In this document: positions 36,107 through 49,718 of the stretch, piece by piece
Layout: every line of letters starts with the position of its first letter
How positions within the stretch are numbered: the first letter of the stretch is position 1
DNA from: Romanomermis culicivorax
Lineage: Eukaryota > Nematoda > Enoplea > Mermithida > Mermithidae
Direction of reading: 5' to 3'
Length of the DNA stretch: 64,000 nt
Assembly: GCA_963922205.1 (NCBI GenBank)
Contig: CAWUHX010000122.1
Location: forward strand, 900,802 to 964,801
Made by a program: the position numbers and the translations under genes
Notes under the pieces: model-generated
The model's database searches: none
The model's input: the letters and a program-made list of their open reading frames with translations, nothing else
Told to the model about the DNA's origin: nothing

Positions 36107-36985
36107 CATGCCAAACTGAGTTTCTCCAAACTTACAATAGCCTGTTAGCTGTTTTGTTGATTTGTTGGAGGGCAGATGCAGCAAAACGTTTATAAAAAGT
36201 TTCAATTGTAAAAAATACTAAGCTTAATACTGTAATCTATGAGGAAAGCTTCCACTCCATCAGCAACAAACCTACCTACTGAATGTTTTCTCTAATAATC
36301 TAGTCAAATGCACTAAGATGTTGACACGGTTTTGTTCAAACCAAAAAAATGTAAGCTTGATGTAGAGTAAGCCTGACGTTTCAATTTTGGCTTTCTCTCC
36401 GTCACACTATTTTCAAATTTAGTGCATTGTGGTCGGAAGTGAAGTGAAAATTCACAACTGTTTCCAAGTTGTGTAAAAACCAACTTGAGTCGTAAAATTA
36501 CGCTAGGTTTTGGAAGATTTTGCGTCTTTCGGTATTCCTGAAACTTATAAAAAGACCATAACATCAAAGCAAATCTCTGGGATTAAAATGAAATGGAAAT
36601 CGTGAAAAAATCTCTTAGGTAAAAGCCCACTCAAAAACTGGGTTTCCCAAGTGGACAAAAGTCGTATGTCATTCTATTTCTGGCGATAAGGAAAGGAAAA
36701 GGCTCGAAAAGACTGTTTCGGGGAAATAATTCGGATGCATTTAATCAAATAATTCAATAGTTAATCTCTCAATTTGTCTTATTGAATAGTTTTTCACATA
36801 TTTTCAAATCTTTTTTGCAAAAGCGCCTGATTTTTGAAAATACTTGAAGGGCTCATTTACAACTTTATTTCTCGGACATAAAGTGTAACAAGATTTTCGA
36901 ACCAAATCTCGGAAGATTGAACTTTACGATCGCAGGTATCTTCACAAATGAAGATTTTATTCATTTTCATTTTCTTACAGTGACC
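36107..36985 (+). repeat. Repeat R1, copy 2, right part
   Basis: Continues the alignment to 11609-12460 (CATGCCAAACTGAG..., then GCTGTTTTGTTGATTTGTTG, GGCAGATGCAGCAAAA). Together with 28081-28263 it gives the pre-insertion site of the Gypsy element. Confidence 0.7.
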
Positions 36986-37120
36986 AGGTAATCATTCACT
37001 GAAAATATGGTGAGCTATTCCGCGATGAAACTGAGCAACCACGTGTCAAGGAACAGCCTGAAGCTCAAAAAATTTGATTTTTTACTTTATTCGTTTACTG
37101 TATTTCGCACCGTTTTTCAC

Positions 37121-37170
37121 TCTGAACAATTAATCAAATGTACGTACGTACATTTGATTAATAGTTCAGA
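37121..37170. repeat. 50-bp near-perfect palindrome
   Basis: Two 25-base arms meet at 37145/37146 with no loop and only one mismatch pair. The central part is ATGTACGT/ACGTACAT. The inner 34 bases are perfectly palindromic. Confidence 0.9.
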
Positions 37171-37750
37171 AGTCGTGGAAGCTTTTGCGTTACCCAGTCA
37201 CTTTGTCGGAATTTCAATTACTGGCTATTTCCAAGAAAACATGGCTGCGAATTGAAATTGAGGTAATGATAAACAAAGACAGAATTTCAGAAATTGAAAA
37301 CAGATATGCTGACACTGATTCAAAAGTACTCTTGTCCATCATCATCACTGTAGTCATGATCATGCTAATTTGATTGATCATACGAGAAGACTTCTTGCAT
37401 GAATTAACCGCATTCTTATTCAGAAGCCCTGTCGGTGTTTGATTTTGCTATGTGCTTCAAAGCCTTTTCCTTCTGTTAATTTCTCTTTTTGATTTTAGTA
37501 TACCAAACGGTCAAAATGCATGCCTATGTATTCACTCACAATAAAATTCAGTCTACGGAATTCAGTGGAAAAAGTAAGTATGACTTCTTACTCATCCTCA
37601 GCAGAAAGTAGCATTAGATAGCGGATTTGGCACCGACCCTATTTCTAATTGCACTGTCTTTTCTTTTCGGTGGTTTGAGAGGTATGTGTTGACCAAAAAG
37701 ACGACGGTCGGCCGGTCACACAAATGAACAATGACCCTATTGTCCAAAAA

Positions 37751-37871
37751 CCAATCAAATTACAGGCAGCCATGACGATGGCCACGCCACAAGGGGTATA
37801 TAAGCGACAGGTTTCGTAAAAGTGTATCATCCCATTTAATAAAGTTTCGTAAAAGTGTATCATCCCATTTA
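37751..37871 (+). promoter_or_regulatory. CCAAT-TATA promoter module, copy 2, with duplicated leader
   Basis: CCAAT at 37751-37755 and TATATAAG at 37797-37804 repeat the 42-base offset of the 25.4 kb copy. Downstream the word GTTTCGTAAAAGTGTATCAT occurs twice, at 37811 and 37844 (33-bp offset, 28 bases identical). No coding frame follows; a LINE fragment begins instead. Confidence 0.5.
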
Positions 37872-37885
37872 AAGGTCACGCGCCA

Positions 37886-38319
37886 GCTATTATATGCCAG
37901 GCGAAGACCCAAATTGCAAGTATTGCTCAGGAAGAAACCTTACAAGTAGGGAAAATCTAAAGCACGCCTTTGTAGAATGTTCCAGAATAGAGAATTTTTG
38001 GAAAGAATTCGATATCCTTATCTCAGAAGTGTGTGGAGAAAAAATTGAAGCATCTGCTACAAATAAAATTTTTGGATTTATTTTTGACAACAAGCAAAAA
38101 GAAATTGTTGCAAATTTGATGCTACAAATTGCACAAAAAACTATCTGGACTACACGAGGGAAATTAGAAAGAAATAAAAAGATCATTAACATATACACTC
38201 TATACTTATGGCACATAAGAACCAGATTAAGTCAGCTAGAGAAAATTTTACCATACAAAACGTTTGAAACGTACTTTGAGAGAAATAAGCTGGCTAAGTT
38301 GTCAAGATATAAGGACTAG
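37886..38319 (+). pseudogene. 5'-truncated LINE fragment: ORF2 C-terminus
   Basis: An open frame of about 140 codons to TAG at 38317. It begins with a zinc knuckle C-x2-C-x12-H-x4-C (CKYC ... HAFVEC), then KTIWTTRGKLE and a basic helical tail (LYLWHIRTRLSQLEK). This is the C-terminal region of an L1/Tx1-like ORF2 and differs from the 1.7-6.8 kb LINE, so it is a third family or subfamily. Truncation from the 5' side is the usual result of target-primed reverse transcription. Only the tail is present, so it encodes no enzyme. Confidence 0.65.
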
Positions 38320-38329
38320 AAACTGACCT

Positions 38330-38975
38330 ACTGTGGAACTTCCGAGAGTAGAGGTCAAAGTTGATTACGGACTCTTCCTCATCTGTGGATGGCCTCCCTT
38401 CAACTTGGCAGTTCATCTAGCCATTCTACAAGGATGCAACTCGAGCGATAAATGAATGGACCGTCGCTGGAAAAGACCATATCAACAATATCAATCAAAT
38501 TTTGAAATAAGAATTTTTTCTGAATTTTGTTGACATAAAATACAAGAATATTTGCTTCAATCAATATGAATATTGGAGTCATGTTTGGAAAGACCCTGGG
38601 CAATAAAAATTTTTTTTGACTTTTTTTAGCATAAAGATGGAAGGCACTGTTTTTGGCGGAGTAATCCATTCTTTGTTTTGTAAACTGCAAGGTAAGGGAA
38701 AGAAAATAGAATTTTGTTTGTTATTCGAATTTAAACAGCCGGTTTTTATGGAAATGCCTGCATAGGCATTCGGAACAATGTGACTGTTCCTTTACGTCGT
38801 TACCTTGGCCAGATGGAAAAAAAATAAACTGTGGATCTCCACCTTTCTGGAACAAAATTTTGATCCGAAAATTACTGAAATCTTTTTTATTAGAAGAGAG
38901 TCGAAATGAAAAAAAAAATTAGGTGAAATTTTTAATTGATGCATCAAAACTTGAACCCTGAACTTCTACTCTTTC
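38330..38975. other. LINE 3' flank, no gene
   Basis: Probably the 3' UTR of the LINE fragment followed by AT-rich spacer. No coding signature. Confidence 0.35.
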
Positions 38976-39897
38976 TTCTATTGATCAATGAGTGATCGGG
39001 TTTGTAGTTGAGCGAATTTTGAAGAAGATATAAACTATTTTTCTCCACCTTATCATCGAAGAAGGAAAATATTTTGAAGGGAAAAGGTATTACCTGATTT
39101 AAGCATGTTTTTTCATGTTAATGATAAAAGGACTGAAAGAAGAGCATTATGCCGACCATTTCCGGCATCATGGAGCTGCATGCCGGGAAATAAGGACATT
39201 TGAACCCTAAAGTTTTAAAATTGAAGGAATATACGAACATGCCTCAGATTCGGCCACTGAGACCAGTATCCTCAATTTGGTAAATAAGATAAGAAAAACA
39301 AAACATGATATAGAAAATTTTGAAAAAAACAAATTCACTCATGGAATCTGAAAAAAATTGATGGTCAACATATCGAGTTGTCATTTTAGTCCTTGTGACG
39401 GGTGCTGAGGAAGAGAAGTAAAATACGGTATGTGCAAATGTGAAAAAATACTCATTGAGAATGGAACATTAGAGTATATGATAGATTCTTGCCCGATACT
39501 TGGTAGAGCGTGGCATCCCAATTTTGCTAGAAATCGAATGTATGCTCATAATGGAATTCTACACTTTGTCTTGAAATTTGGGGTGATTTTATACAATAGC
39601 AAATAAGTGTAGAACGAAATTTTATTTTTACTAATTTTTTGTCTTTTTAGAGAATAAGAATAAAAAAAAATCATTCGAAAGTATTTTTAGAATTAAAAAT
39701 CGTGGAGAAATGATATCCATATAGTTGATTATAAAATTTCATCGAATTTCGTCTATTCCTGTAAAAATTTTGTTACATTTTCGCGATTTTCGTAATGTGT
39801 TTGTGGTTGACTGCAAGTAATTTATTTACCTTACGACGCTGGATATTATTGTTTAAAAAACGTGCTCATATGAAAAAAATAAAAAAAACTGATCAAC

Positions 39898-39928
<31 letters not shown>

Positions 39929-40152
39929 ATTTAATTACTTCGGTTTTGGTTCGTCGGCCATCATCTGGACTCGGTGCTTTGTGCTGGTGATATGCTGCTT
40001 CGTTCGATCTTCATATCACAGCCCTTGACACTGGATCCCGATATTTTGGTCTTGTCGTCGTATTATCACCAACGAACAGTGTTCTGTTGTGCATGTGTGC
40101 TACGGTCATGTCTTTCCACAAAATGTGGCATCACCGGGCTAACATGCATAGT
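38976..40152 (+). repeat. Repeat pair B (partner at 20501-21215)
   Basis: Colinear with repeat A but with about 460 bp more sequence at roughly 39215-39710 and a 29-base A-run at 39898-39926. The segment after 39960 (CTCGGTGCTTTGTGCTG, CACTGGATCCCGATATTT, AATGTGGCATCACCGGGC) keeps the highest similarity. Confidence 0.65.
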
Positions 40153-40819
40153 GGAACAGAAGTTCTGTATTATCGACGTTTTATCCTCCACACTTTCGAC
40201 CGCCATGAGCAAAGGTGTCGTTGGTTGTGAATATACCGTGTACTCAGTTTGTCACAGCGCCTGGTCACTTATTCTCGTGAGAGGCCAATTGGAGGAACAC
40301 CGAGGACTTCGGTTGATGTCCCTTCGATCCTGAGTGTGTGCCTCTGGTCGTGTTCAATTGTTAAAGTTTCATGACTAGAGACATACTCAGCATTGTGGGA
40401 TGCAAAACAGTTGTGAACGATATATTTCCGAGTAAGTTATTGTCGTTTCTCTACAGCATTTGTGCAGAAAGTTTGTACAAAAAAAAATATTCCTTCTAAC
40501 ATTCTGCAAAATAGATGACGTGCCACCGTTGCTAACGCTAAACGGACTAGAATTTCGACTTTGGAAGTCGTAAAGAGCTACCCGACTCATTAACATGAAA
40601 AATGAGTGAAATTTTCGATTATGAAAGAGGGTCGCATTACTTTCTTGGCCTGAAAACCGAATTTTGGAAATGAATGTGGGCTTCCAACTTGATTTGTTAG
40701 TCGACTATCTTGAGTAATTCAAAGTCATACAATGTGGATGGTATTTTGAGGACAATGGAAAGACAGACTGAACAAGATTTATCTCAATTTAAACTAATAA
40801 AAGCTAGCTATTTCATTTA

Positions 40820-41063
40820 TAAAATCGTAAAAAAGGCTTTTTAACGAAACTTCAACAAGTTATTTTATTCGAAACACATGGGTATCAAATATAATGTCAA
40901 CTATAGTAGCTTTTATGATATTTTTTACCCAAAAAATTGTCAAAGATTATTTGAATATGCCCACAAATTTTCAATCCGATTCAAAAAAACTGGCGTAAAA
41001 TATGAAATTGTACTTGAATTCCACTTTTTTTATTTACGTGCATTTAAAGAAAAACAGACTATA
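40820..41063 (-). mobile_element. TA-flanked MITE, diverged copy
   Basis: Ends GAAAAACAGACTATA at 41063. The interior ATGCCCACAAATTTTCAATC and GAAATTGTACTTG parallel the same parts of the reverse-oriented copies. The left end is not resolved. Confidence 0.45.
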
Positions 41064-41331
41064 ACACTATTTATTTCATTTTCCTTTACGTCGAATGTAT
41101 TCGAGTGGTTTAGCAGCAAATCTTAAAACTCACTCCTGGCCACACACTTCATTATTTACAATTTTTCACCCTGTACCGGTAAAAAGTTAGTGGCTCTCAT
41201 TCTGAAAAATCTTTTCTTTTCTCGTCACTCATTTTCTCTTCGTTCCTTCGCCCCTCCTCCGTTTTCTATTCCTTATTATTCCCTCCCCCCGATTACCGTT
41301 TCTCTCTTATTTTTTCTCCCGCTTTCCTTTC

Positions 41332-42791
<1,460 letters not shown>

Positions 42792-42794
42792 AGC

Positions 42795-43770
42795 TACGTT
42801 ATTATTACAGTTTTCTTTTTTCATTATTAATAGCCGCTAACCATGAAATGAGACTTGTTTTCAATTTTACTTTCTCATTCTTACTAGTTTTTTGTACGGT
42901 CTGGCAATTGGCTCATTTTCTATGATACTGATACGTTTATCATACTAATTTTAAAACTCTTATAAACCAAAATGTTGATTTTTAGGACGCCAAAACCCGA
43001 TTTTTTCGCTCGATGCCCCAAAGTCTCAAAATTTCTTCCTTTCCTTTACTGGTTTTTGCCGATTTTCCGGAGATTTCGATTTTTTTTCGTTCTCGCTCCA
43101 CATTCGGGTTGGGTATGGGACGTTGGGAACCGGCCCCAGATATTTGTCTAAATTTCGGAATTAGAGCAGCCATAGGGTAAAAAAGGCCCCCATGCACGAC
43201 ACGCAACTCGGCAAAAGTTGATTTTTAGAAGAAATTCGCCGAAAATAGGGGAACCCCGATTAAACGGTCGCTTTACTTTATTCCACAGTTTTTGCTTTTT
43301 TTGTTTTTCTATACCGACTAACTATAATCATTATGTAATTAATTCCATTTCGCGTTCTAAAAATCAAATTGTGCGTTTGTTCAATATTCTTTCTACTTGG
43401 AAAAATAGTATACCAGCCATTAGGGAAGACCATCATTAAGTGAAATTTTTCACTTTTGAGTGCTGGAAAACTTGTTTTTCGACCCGAGGTTGTTTTGTGT
43501 ATGTGTATGTGCAATCAGGAAATTCTGTGTTTTTCGGAGCAAATTTGTCTTTTTCCCATGGTATGACCACGATGCTCGTATTGTTTATAGCATAGATGTA
43601 TTGTATTACGTACATATATACAGTTGAAACCTATCCATCATAAACTATATACTCGAATATACCGTACCCTCTCGAAAAGGGTATATTGTCAAGGTCGACC
43701 TCAATATTTCGTCACACAATAATAATAATACGCATTTATTTTTGAACCTTCGATTTCACGTTTCACCAAT
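42795..43770. other. Upstream region of the peroxidase gene
   Basis: AT-rich. Just upstream of the first exon there is a small inverted repeat, ATATACC..TACCCT / AGGGTATAT, at about 43657-43688, and an (ATA)n run at 43720-43731. No clear TATA box was chosen. Confidence 0.3.
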
Positions 43771-44095
43771 ATGCAAATTAGTTTTGGATTCTTGACCTTG
43801 CTCCTCTTTTGCCCTTCGGTCCGGTCAGATAACCCCAGAACTAAACGGGCCAATATCCCCTGCGGTTCGGCGTTTACGCCTTGCAACGGCGGTGGGCGGG
43901 CGGCCGTTTTGCAGGAAGGCGCAGCCGCCGCCGGTTCCGACCAACAAAACGTGGTTTCGGTGTTGAGACGCGACCCGGGCCAATTCGTCGTTTCGCCGAC
44001 GACCAGGCGCCAAATGTTACAGGCGGCGTTGCTCGAAGCCAAAGACGAAACGGATAAATTGTTCAATTCGACTGAACCTACTTTGGCCAGATCAG
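43771..44095 (+). CDS. Peroxidase exon A: signal peptide and prodomain
   Basis: The ATG at 43771 begins MQISFGFLTLLLFCPSVRS, a clear signal peptide, followed by a dibasic KR (TKRANIPCG), a Gly/Ala-rich low-complexity stretch and a helix (MLQAALLEAKDETDKLF) like those preceding animal peroxidase domains. Donor CAG|GTGAGA, phase 1. The distance to the next exon (about 5 kb) leaves room for a missed exon. Confidence 0.65.
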
Positions 44096-44926
44096 GTGAG
44101 AGAATAGTGAACGATTAGGCAGGTGGTCACATGACAGATGTGATTGGCACAACGTCGAGGATGTAGGGACGTCACGTGACCCCGTGAACCATCACTGGCC
44201 ACGTTTTTGAGTAGGGTGGGAGATCAAGATGAGCTTTGACCGGTCAAAACTCTTTGGAGAACATTTTCCGGTGGAGGCTCGAACATGGAACAGGTTATAG
44301 TGCATTTGATAGCCCAGAACATGTTGAGTTATGTTACACTTGTCGTCTTTACAAGTGAGCCTTATTCCACTAAAATTTGCAGAAATATGATAAATCATCA
44401 TAAGATGGCCCATTCATCATATCACCAAGCAAGTTTCCTACTGTAGCTTTGTTCACACAGAGTCGTATACTGTCCTCATGATAAAGTGTTCGATTTTTGT
44501 CCGTCAGACAACGTATCAACTATAGTTTTTCCCTCAAAATATTATATCTATTGCTACAGTATATTAAGAGCTGTATTCATGAGTAATACGCGGCTGCTTT
44601 TTACATCAATTTTTTACTTAATTTCCAATTACCTAATATAGTCTTGCTGTTTCAATTAAAGCATAATTTTAAAAATCCTCACTACGATACACGTTCTCGA
44701 GGATTTGGAAGGTACCCCAGGCTGACTTTGTTGACCCCATGCAGAATTCTGACTGACTCCCAGTAGACTCCGGAAGATTTTTGCTTTGATCAGGCCATAG
44801 ATCACTTTCAATTTTCACAAGTATGGAATTTTCAAGTGTTGATCGAAGACTCCTTGACGCCTTGGGCACCTCCCTCAAACCCATACGTGGAAGATGAGGC
44901 GCCCCAGCTGCATACACATGTGAGAC

Positions 44927-45175
44927 TATAGTCTGTTTTTCTTGAAATGCCTCCAAATTATGAATGTGGAAAGCAAGTAGTATTTCAGATTTTTATGATT
45001 TTCTGGCAAACAGTGTATAATAGAGCAATGGAAATTTGCGAGCATACTGAACTAACCTTTAACAATTTTTCGAGTGAAAAATTTTACAGTAAGAGCTCTA
45101 TGCAAGTAATTTTGACGACGATACTGATTTGTGTCACTTTTCTATTTGGAAGCATTTTATAAAAAACAGACTATA
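44927..45175 (+). mobile_element. TA-flanked MITE, copy 3
   Basis: TATAGTCTGTTTTTCTTG start and AAAAACAGACTATA end, 249 bp, the same length as copy 1. It lies in the first intron of the peroxidase gene. Confidence 0.8.
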
Positions 45176-46759
45176 GTATTACATGTGCATGACTTGAGTT
45201 GGCACAGTAAAGGATCCCCCATTGAGTCTGACCCCTTCAGATTTTGGATGCTGCACCAGTATCCTTACCGCCAATGGATGGATTGTAGTAAATTTATTTC
45301 AAAATGATGGGATGTCATAAAAGTAGGTTCAACACATAAAAACTGAAAAACATATTACTGTAATCAATGAAAAAAAATTCTCGTCCGTGAGCGGAGAACT
45401 GAAAATTTTCTCCATTAGTGATTAGATCATCAAACTTTCTTGAATAGCACTTTGGAGAACAGTTTCATTCTAATCGGATAAGCATGATATTTTTTATATG
45501 AATTTGCCACCCCCGAAATCGTGAAGAAATTCAGCGATTTTTCTACAGTATATAGTTCCCACTACGTAAAAGTTATGTGTTAAGTTAAACCTACTACTCT
45601 GTGTTGTCGCTGCGTTTGTAAATTTCTATTATCATGAGCAAAAAAGACTTTCCCCGGAAAATTTTCAGCTTTATCAAATTTTCAATACTTCCCAAAGTTG
45701 GAGTTGTTGAAAGTCGCTCAAACTCAAAATGAAAAAAATAAAAAATGAAAAAATTTATACGCAAGAAACAGTGATTTTGAATTTTAAAAACTGTTTCCAC
45801 GCCAGTAAATAATGGATATACACAACGATGCAATTTGTAATACTGGAGCGAGTTATAGCTCAAAAAAGTTTTTGCTTGACATGAGTAGTATTTGATGCAA
45901 CTAATTCGATCACACCGAATAATTCCTTCAATTTTGAACACGTAAGTATATACCCGGTATATCTATCGTAAGTTTCGAATGCCATTTCGCCTAGAAATTT
46001 TGTGTGAGTTCAAGTCTAAAACCTTTCAACTGATCCGAATTCTTTATTTTTCTGATTTTATGTTAAAAATTGTCGGATGCGACACATTGCGGCTTTGTCT
46101 TTTACGCATTGGATACAGTAGGACCCCAATCTCTGTTCCACTCTCCAATCCAATCCAACCTCTCATTGAAAATGTTAAGCTTATTTAATTCCTGTATGTT
46201 TTTTGATATTTTCTTTCCTCCAGAATTTCCGCTCTATTTCAAAACTGTGCTTATTTGGTCGTCAGCCCAGGAATCTTTTTTCTACTACTTAAAGCCTGAT
46301 ATTGGTAGGGCGCTAGCCTAAATTAGGATATTAATACCATTTTTAACGCGACATTGTTCCTCGTACAATGACACATGAGCTGGTGAATGCACGAGTGGAA
46401 AAAATTTGAAAAAGTGGGCTACATTTGTAGGCTTTTTTCGCTTTTAGTTAATTTTTATGGACTAAATTTTATTTCGGAGAAAACCGGCCAGTTTATGGCG
46501 AGGCCTGGAAACTGAGGTTTACTTTTTTTGTGTCGAAATTTATTAAATCCCGTAATTTTGGCAATCCGACCGATGCAGACATGCAAAAACTACGTTTCAT
46601 TGCCATTACACAGAAATCTCAAAATCAACATGCCATTGAAGTCCTGCCGGTTTCCGAAAAATTGGGCTCACAATAATAATCATCATCCCATGAAATAGAT
46701 ATTAAACAAGTGAAAATATCATCAAAGCGAGTATGCTAATTTTATGTCACATATAACTT

Positions 46760-47090
46760 GCTCATGGTCAGTTATACTCTGCAGTTGTGTATCAATTTCA
46801 TACTCTCACTTGGAATAGATCTGTCATTCGCTAGGAACATGATCTGTAATCTGCAATAGGATTACCCTTAAATATGGTTATACTGTTATCATCTAGGAGT
46901 TATACGTCATGTGATAAGCTGGGAATTTCCCATTGATCAGTTGTACTGTGCAGTTGTATAGGTCCATTTTGTTCTGTGACTAGAAATATGATCTTCCATA
47001 GCTATAGCATTGATAAAAATCATAATATCGGTCATCAACTTTTTTCCCAAGATCAGTCTTACAGCTCACTTGCACGTCGTACAGGCAAAT
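46760..47090 (+). repeat. Degenerate tandem repeat, about 3 units
   Basis: TCAGTTATACTCTGCAGTTG (46769), TCAGTTGTACTGTGCAGTTG (about 46939) and TCAGTCTTACAGCTCACTTG (about 47054) start related segments that also share CTAGAAATATGATCT-like words. Unit length is irregular (about 115-170 bp). Confidence 0.4.
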
Positions 47091-49061
47091 CTATGAATAC
47101 ATTTTGCTAAAAAGTATCATGATCAGATGAGCTAATTTTTCTGCTGTGTACACCGACGATCATGGGCAAAGCTTCGCCGGTTAGACGAGTTAGCAAGGTT
47201 TACCAAAAGAAGTGATTTTTCATAATTTCTAATTGCTGCCGTGAGAATACGTTTGTCAAAAGTGTATGATGGTCGCATAGCAGCGGTAAGCAAAATCTGA
47301 TGAGGTCAATCAAATTAAGAGTAAACTTTAACCATCCATAACTCTTTCAAAAACGGAGCTACAGTATTCCAATTCATGTTTTTGAATAGACTTCAGCGGC
47401 GTATATCGATCTATGATTACTTTGCTCTGTTTTTAAACAAAAAATTCTTACTCGTCCTGAAAAGCCACTTCATGAGTAGAGTCAAAAACTATCTGAGTGA
47501 GTTCAAACACTTTTGCTAAATATTGCTGTTGTGACGGCATGTAACATCATTTCTTTATGTCCTTTATTCGAAATAGAATTAAAGGTCCAATTGGAAACGC
47601 AAGTTTTAATCAGTGGAAAATTTATATCATAACGCTGAATTTCTTCATGAGAATTGAGAAGCCAAAATCATCATGCTTGTCTTGTGTAGGGTTGGACAGA
47701 AGGGCGTCAATACCTCAGTGTTAAGGGTCATTTATGCTTGTCTTTTTCGACGGAACGGAACGGAATGCAATCGACAGAACGTTACCGAACGAAAGGGAAA
47801 TTTTCTTTCGGTTCAGTTGGAGGTTACTGTTGGTCATTTTCTACAAAATTGCAGTTAACCTTTCCGATCGAAAGAGGATTTTCAGGCTGAACGTACCAAG
47901 TTGTTGGCGATCCTTTCCGTCGAAAAAGGCAAGTATAAATGACCCTTTACTCGGAAAATTTTGACCCCTTAATCAGGTTATTGAAAGAAATTTTTCGTTG
48001 TTTTGTTGCCGCTCACTGACGAAGAAATTCTTTTATTGACTACAGTAATAAGAACTTACTTTCATAAGATCGCTGCGTCGATCATTTCAAAATGAATGGC
48101 GTATAGTGTCTAATCGTCTGAGACAGAATATCTGGAACGATCGTAGTTCCGAATCTGAAGAGATCAAAATAATTTGGATAAATTGTAAAAAGTTGGCTTA
48201 TGATTTGACACTTTCACACAGAGCTAGTCGAGCCAAACTTCTTATGTCACTTATTTGTATGATTTTCTTGGACTCTATGCGACTAAAAACGAATTTGGTT
48301 TAAGGAACGAGCGATCGATCAGAAATCGGGAAATTTTGGTCAGCATACACGAAGACGTCACAATATTCGAAAAATTTGACTTATCCAGCTTTTGTCGCAT
48401 TATTCGCCGCAACACGCCTCAAAAAGTAAGCTCTTGGGTGTCCGACGAAGTCCCGTTTTTAGCTTTCAAAGGGAGGACCTGCAGTCTTTGTATGAGTTCC
48501 AAGACTCAGATCTATTGAATTGCTCATGATCAGCCATCATTGGTGTCAAATCCGACTCAAAAGCCGAAACCGGCAGGTAAAATAGAGAGCCGTACCTTCA
48601 AAATAAATAACTATTGGTCACTCAGGTCACTCTGATGTCTACGATAAGAATCACCACTCGATTTCCGATATTTTGGAAGAAAATGTCAATAGAGTTATTG
48701 ATATTTATTTAAGTTACTCAGACGACCTAGGATTCCGGAAAATAGCTTGAATTACACTAACCTTTCAAAAAGGTTGTTCAAGTGATCGTTGTCTCGCTAA
48801 ACATAGTTCCGTTTTGGAGGTTTTGGTAGTGAGCATTGCAGAAGTCAAACGTATAAATTACAACATAAATCAATTCCGGATTTTCAGCAAAATCCTGTCT
48901 CCGATGATTTTGTTTCGGGTTCAAGTTGCAGATTTTATATTGTAATGTCGACTTCTTATTTATCAGTGTGGTTTCCAGGCTTGATTCAACCCTGGCTTTG
49001 AATCATGTTTCTAGTTTTCTTGTTTTCGATCCATTTTTCACCTTCAGCTTGGGCTTAAAAG

Positions 49062-49262
49062 CTGACGAAATCGTCTACGGAATATCATTGCCGGATATAG
49101 CAGGCACTGTTTTGGAAAGAATGTGCCCACCCGAACCAATAACCGAATGCGTGCCGGGCCGGTACCGAACCTATTCCGGCTTTTGCAACAACGTTGAAAA
49201 GCCGACCCGGGGTTCGGCTTTTCAACCTATGCAACGTATCGTTGATTCCGATTACGAAGATG
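49062..49262 (+). CDS. Peroxidase exon B: start of domain 1
   Basis: Encodes DEIVYGISL ... ERMCPPEPITECVPGRYRTY then SGFCNNVEKPTRGSAF. The YRT..G.CNN..NP.WG block opens the catalytic domain in the family; here the tryptophan is Arg. I used the acceptor at AAAAG|CTGAC because it keeps phase with exon A; a better-looking acceptor 14 bases earlier (CCTTCAG|CTTGG) would shift the frame unless another exon intervenes. Donor GATG|GTACAT. Confidence 0.8.
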
Positions 49263-49532
49263 GTACATAGCTGAAATGTTAAATTAGTTGAGTGGTTCCG
49301 AATTCCGGAGTCTCAAGACTACATATAAGTGATAAAAAGAGGTTTGCTTAAGTTTTGACAAAAATCATAAAGCGGGTACTTTGGAACCTAGTGCAATATG
49401 TTCAGTGGATTTAGCCAGAGCGTAGCGTATTTCAGCATATTTTCGGACAGTTCAAAATTTCTTTGGTAGTTGGAGTGTCCCTAGTATGATATGTCTACTA
49501 TAATATTTTGGGCTAATGCTTCTTCTCATCAG

Positions 49533-49718
49533 AGATCAGTCGCCCGAGAGTGTCACGCGACAAAACACCATTGCCCAACTCCCGTTTGGTAGCCTCCCGG
49601 GCGTTCACTCCACCCAGCGGTCAACGGCCCGAAGATCCGCACAAAACCGTCGCTTTGATGTTGGCCGAGTGGGCCGAATTCGTCTATCGAGATATGGTTC
49701 ACTTGAGTTCGGCTAGGG
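49533..49718 (+). CDS. Peroxidase exon C: degenerate distal-heme exon of domain 1
   Basis: Opens ISRPRVSRDKTPLPNSRLVA, matching the family's SRPR..S..G.PLPSAR start. At the place of the distal-pocket motif QFxDHD(L/I)TH, it reads EFVYRDMVHLSSARG: the Gln, the heme-linked Asp and the distal His are replaced by Glu, Tyr and Arg. Domain 2 (exon S) keeps QFVDHDLTHSPVAR. Donor G|GTAAGT, phase 1. Confidence 0.85.

Larger units (their letters stand above)
44096..49061 (+). other. Intron A-B (about 5 kb)
   Basis: Holds a MITE (44927-45175) and a degenerate tandem repeat (46760-47090). No further peroxidase exon could be recognised, though domain 2 has two extra prodomain exons (O, P) with no counterpart found here. 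Confidence 0.45.

Noticed and set aside
39974-40333. 119-codon frame in repeat B
   Set aside because: The homologous segment of repeat A does not keep this frame, so conservation is not at protein level.
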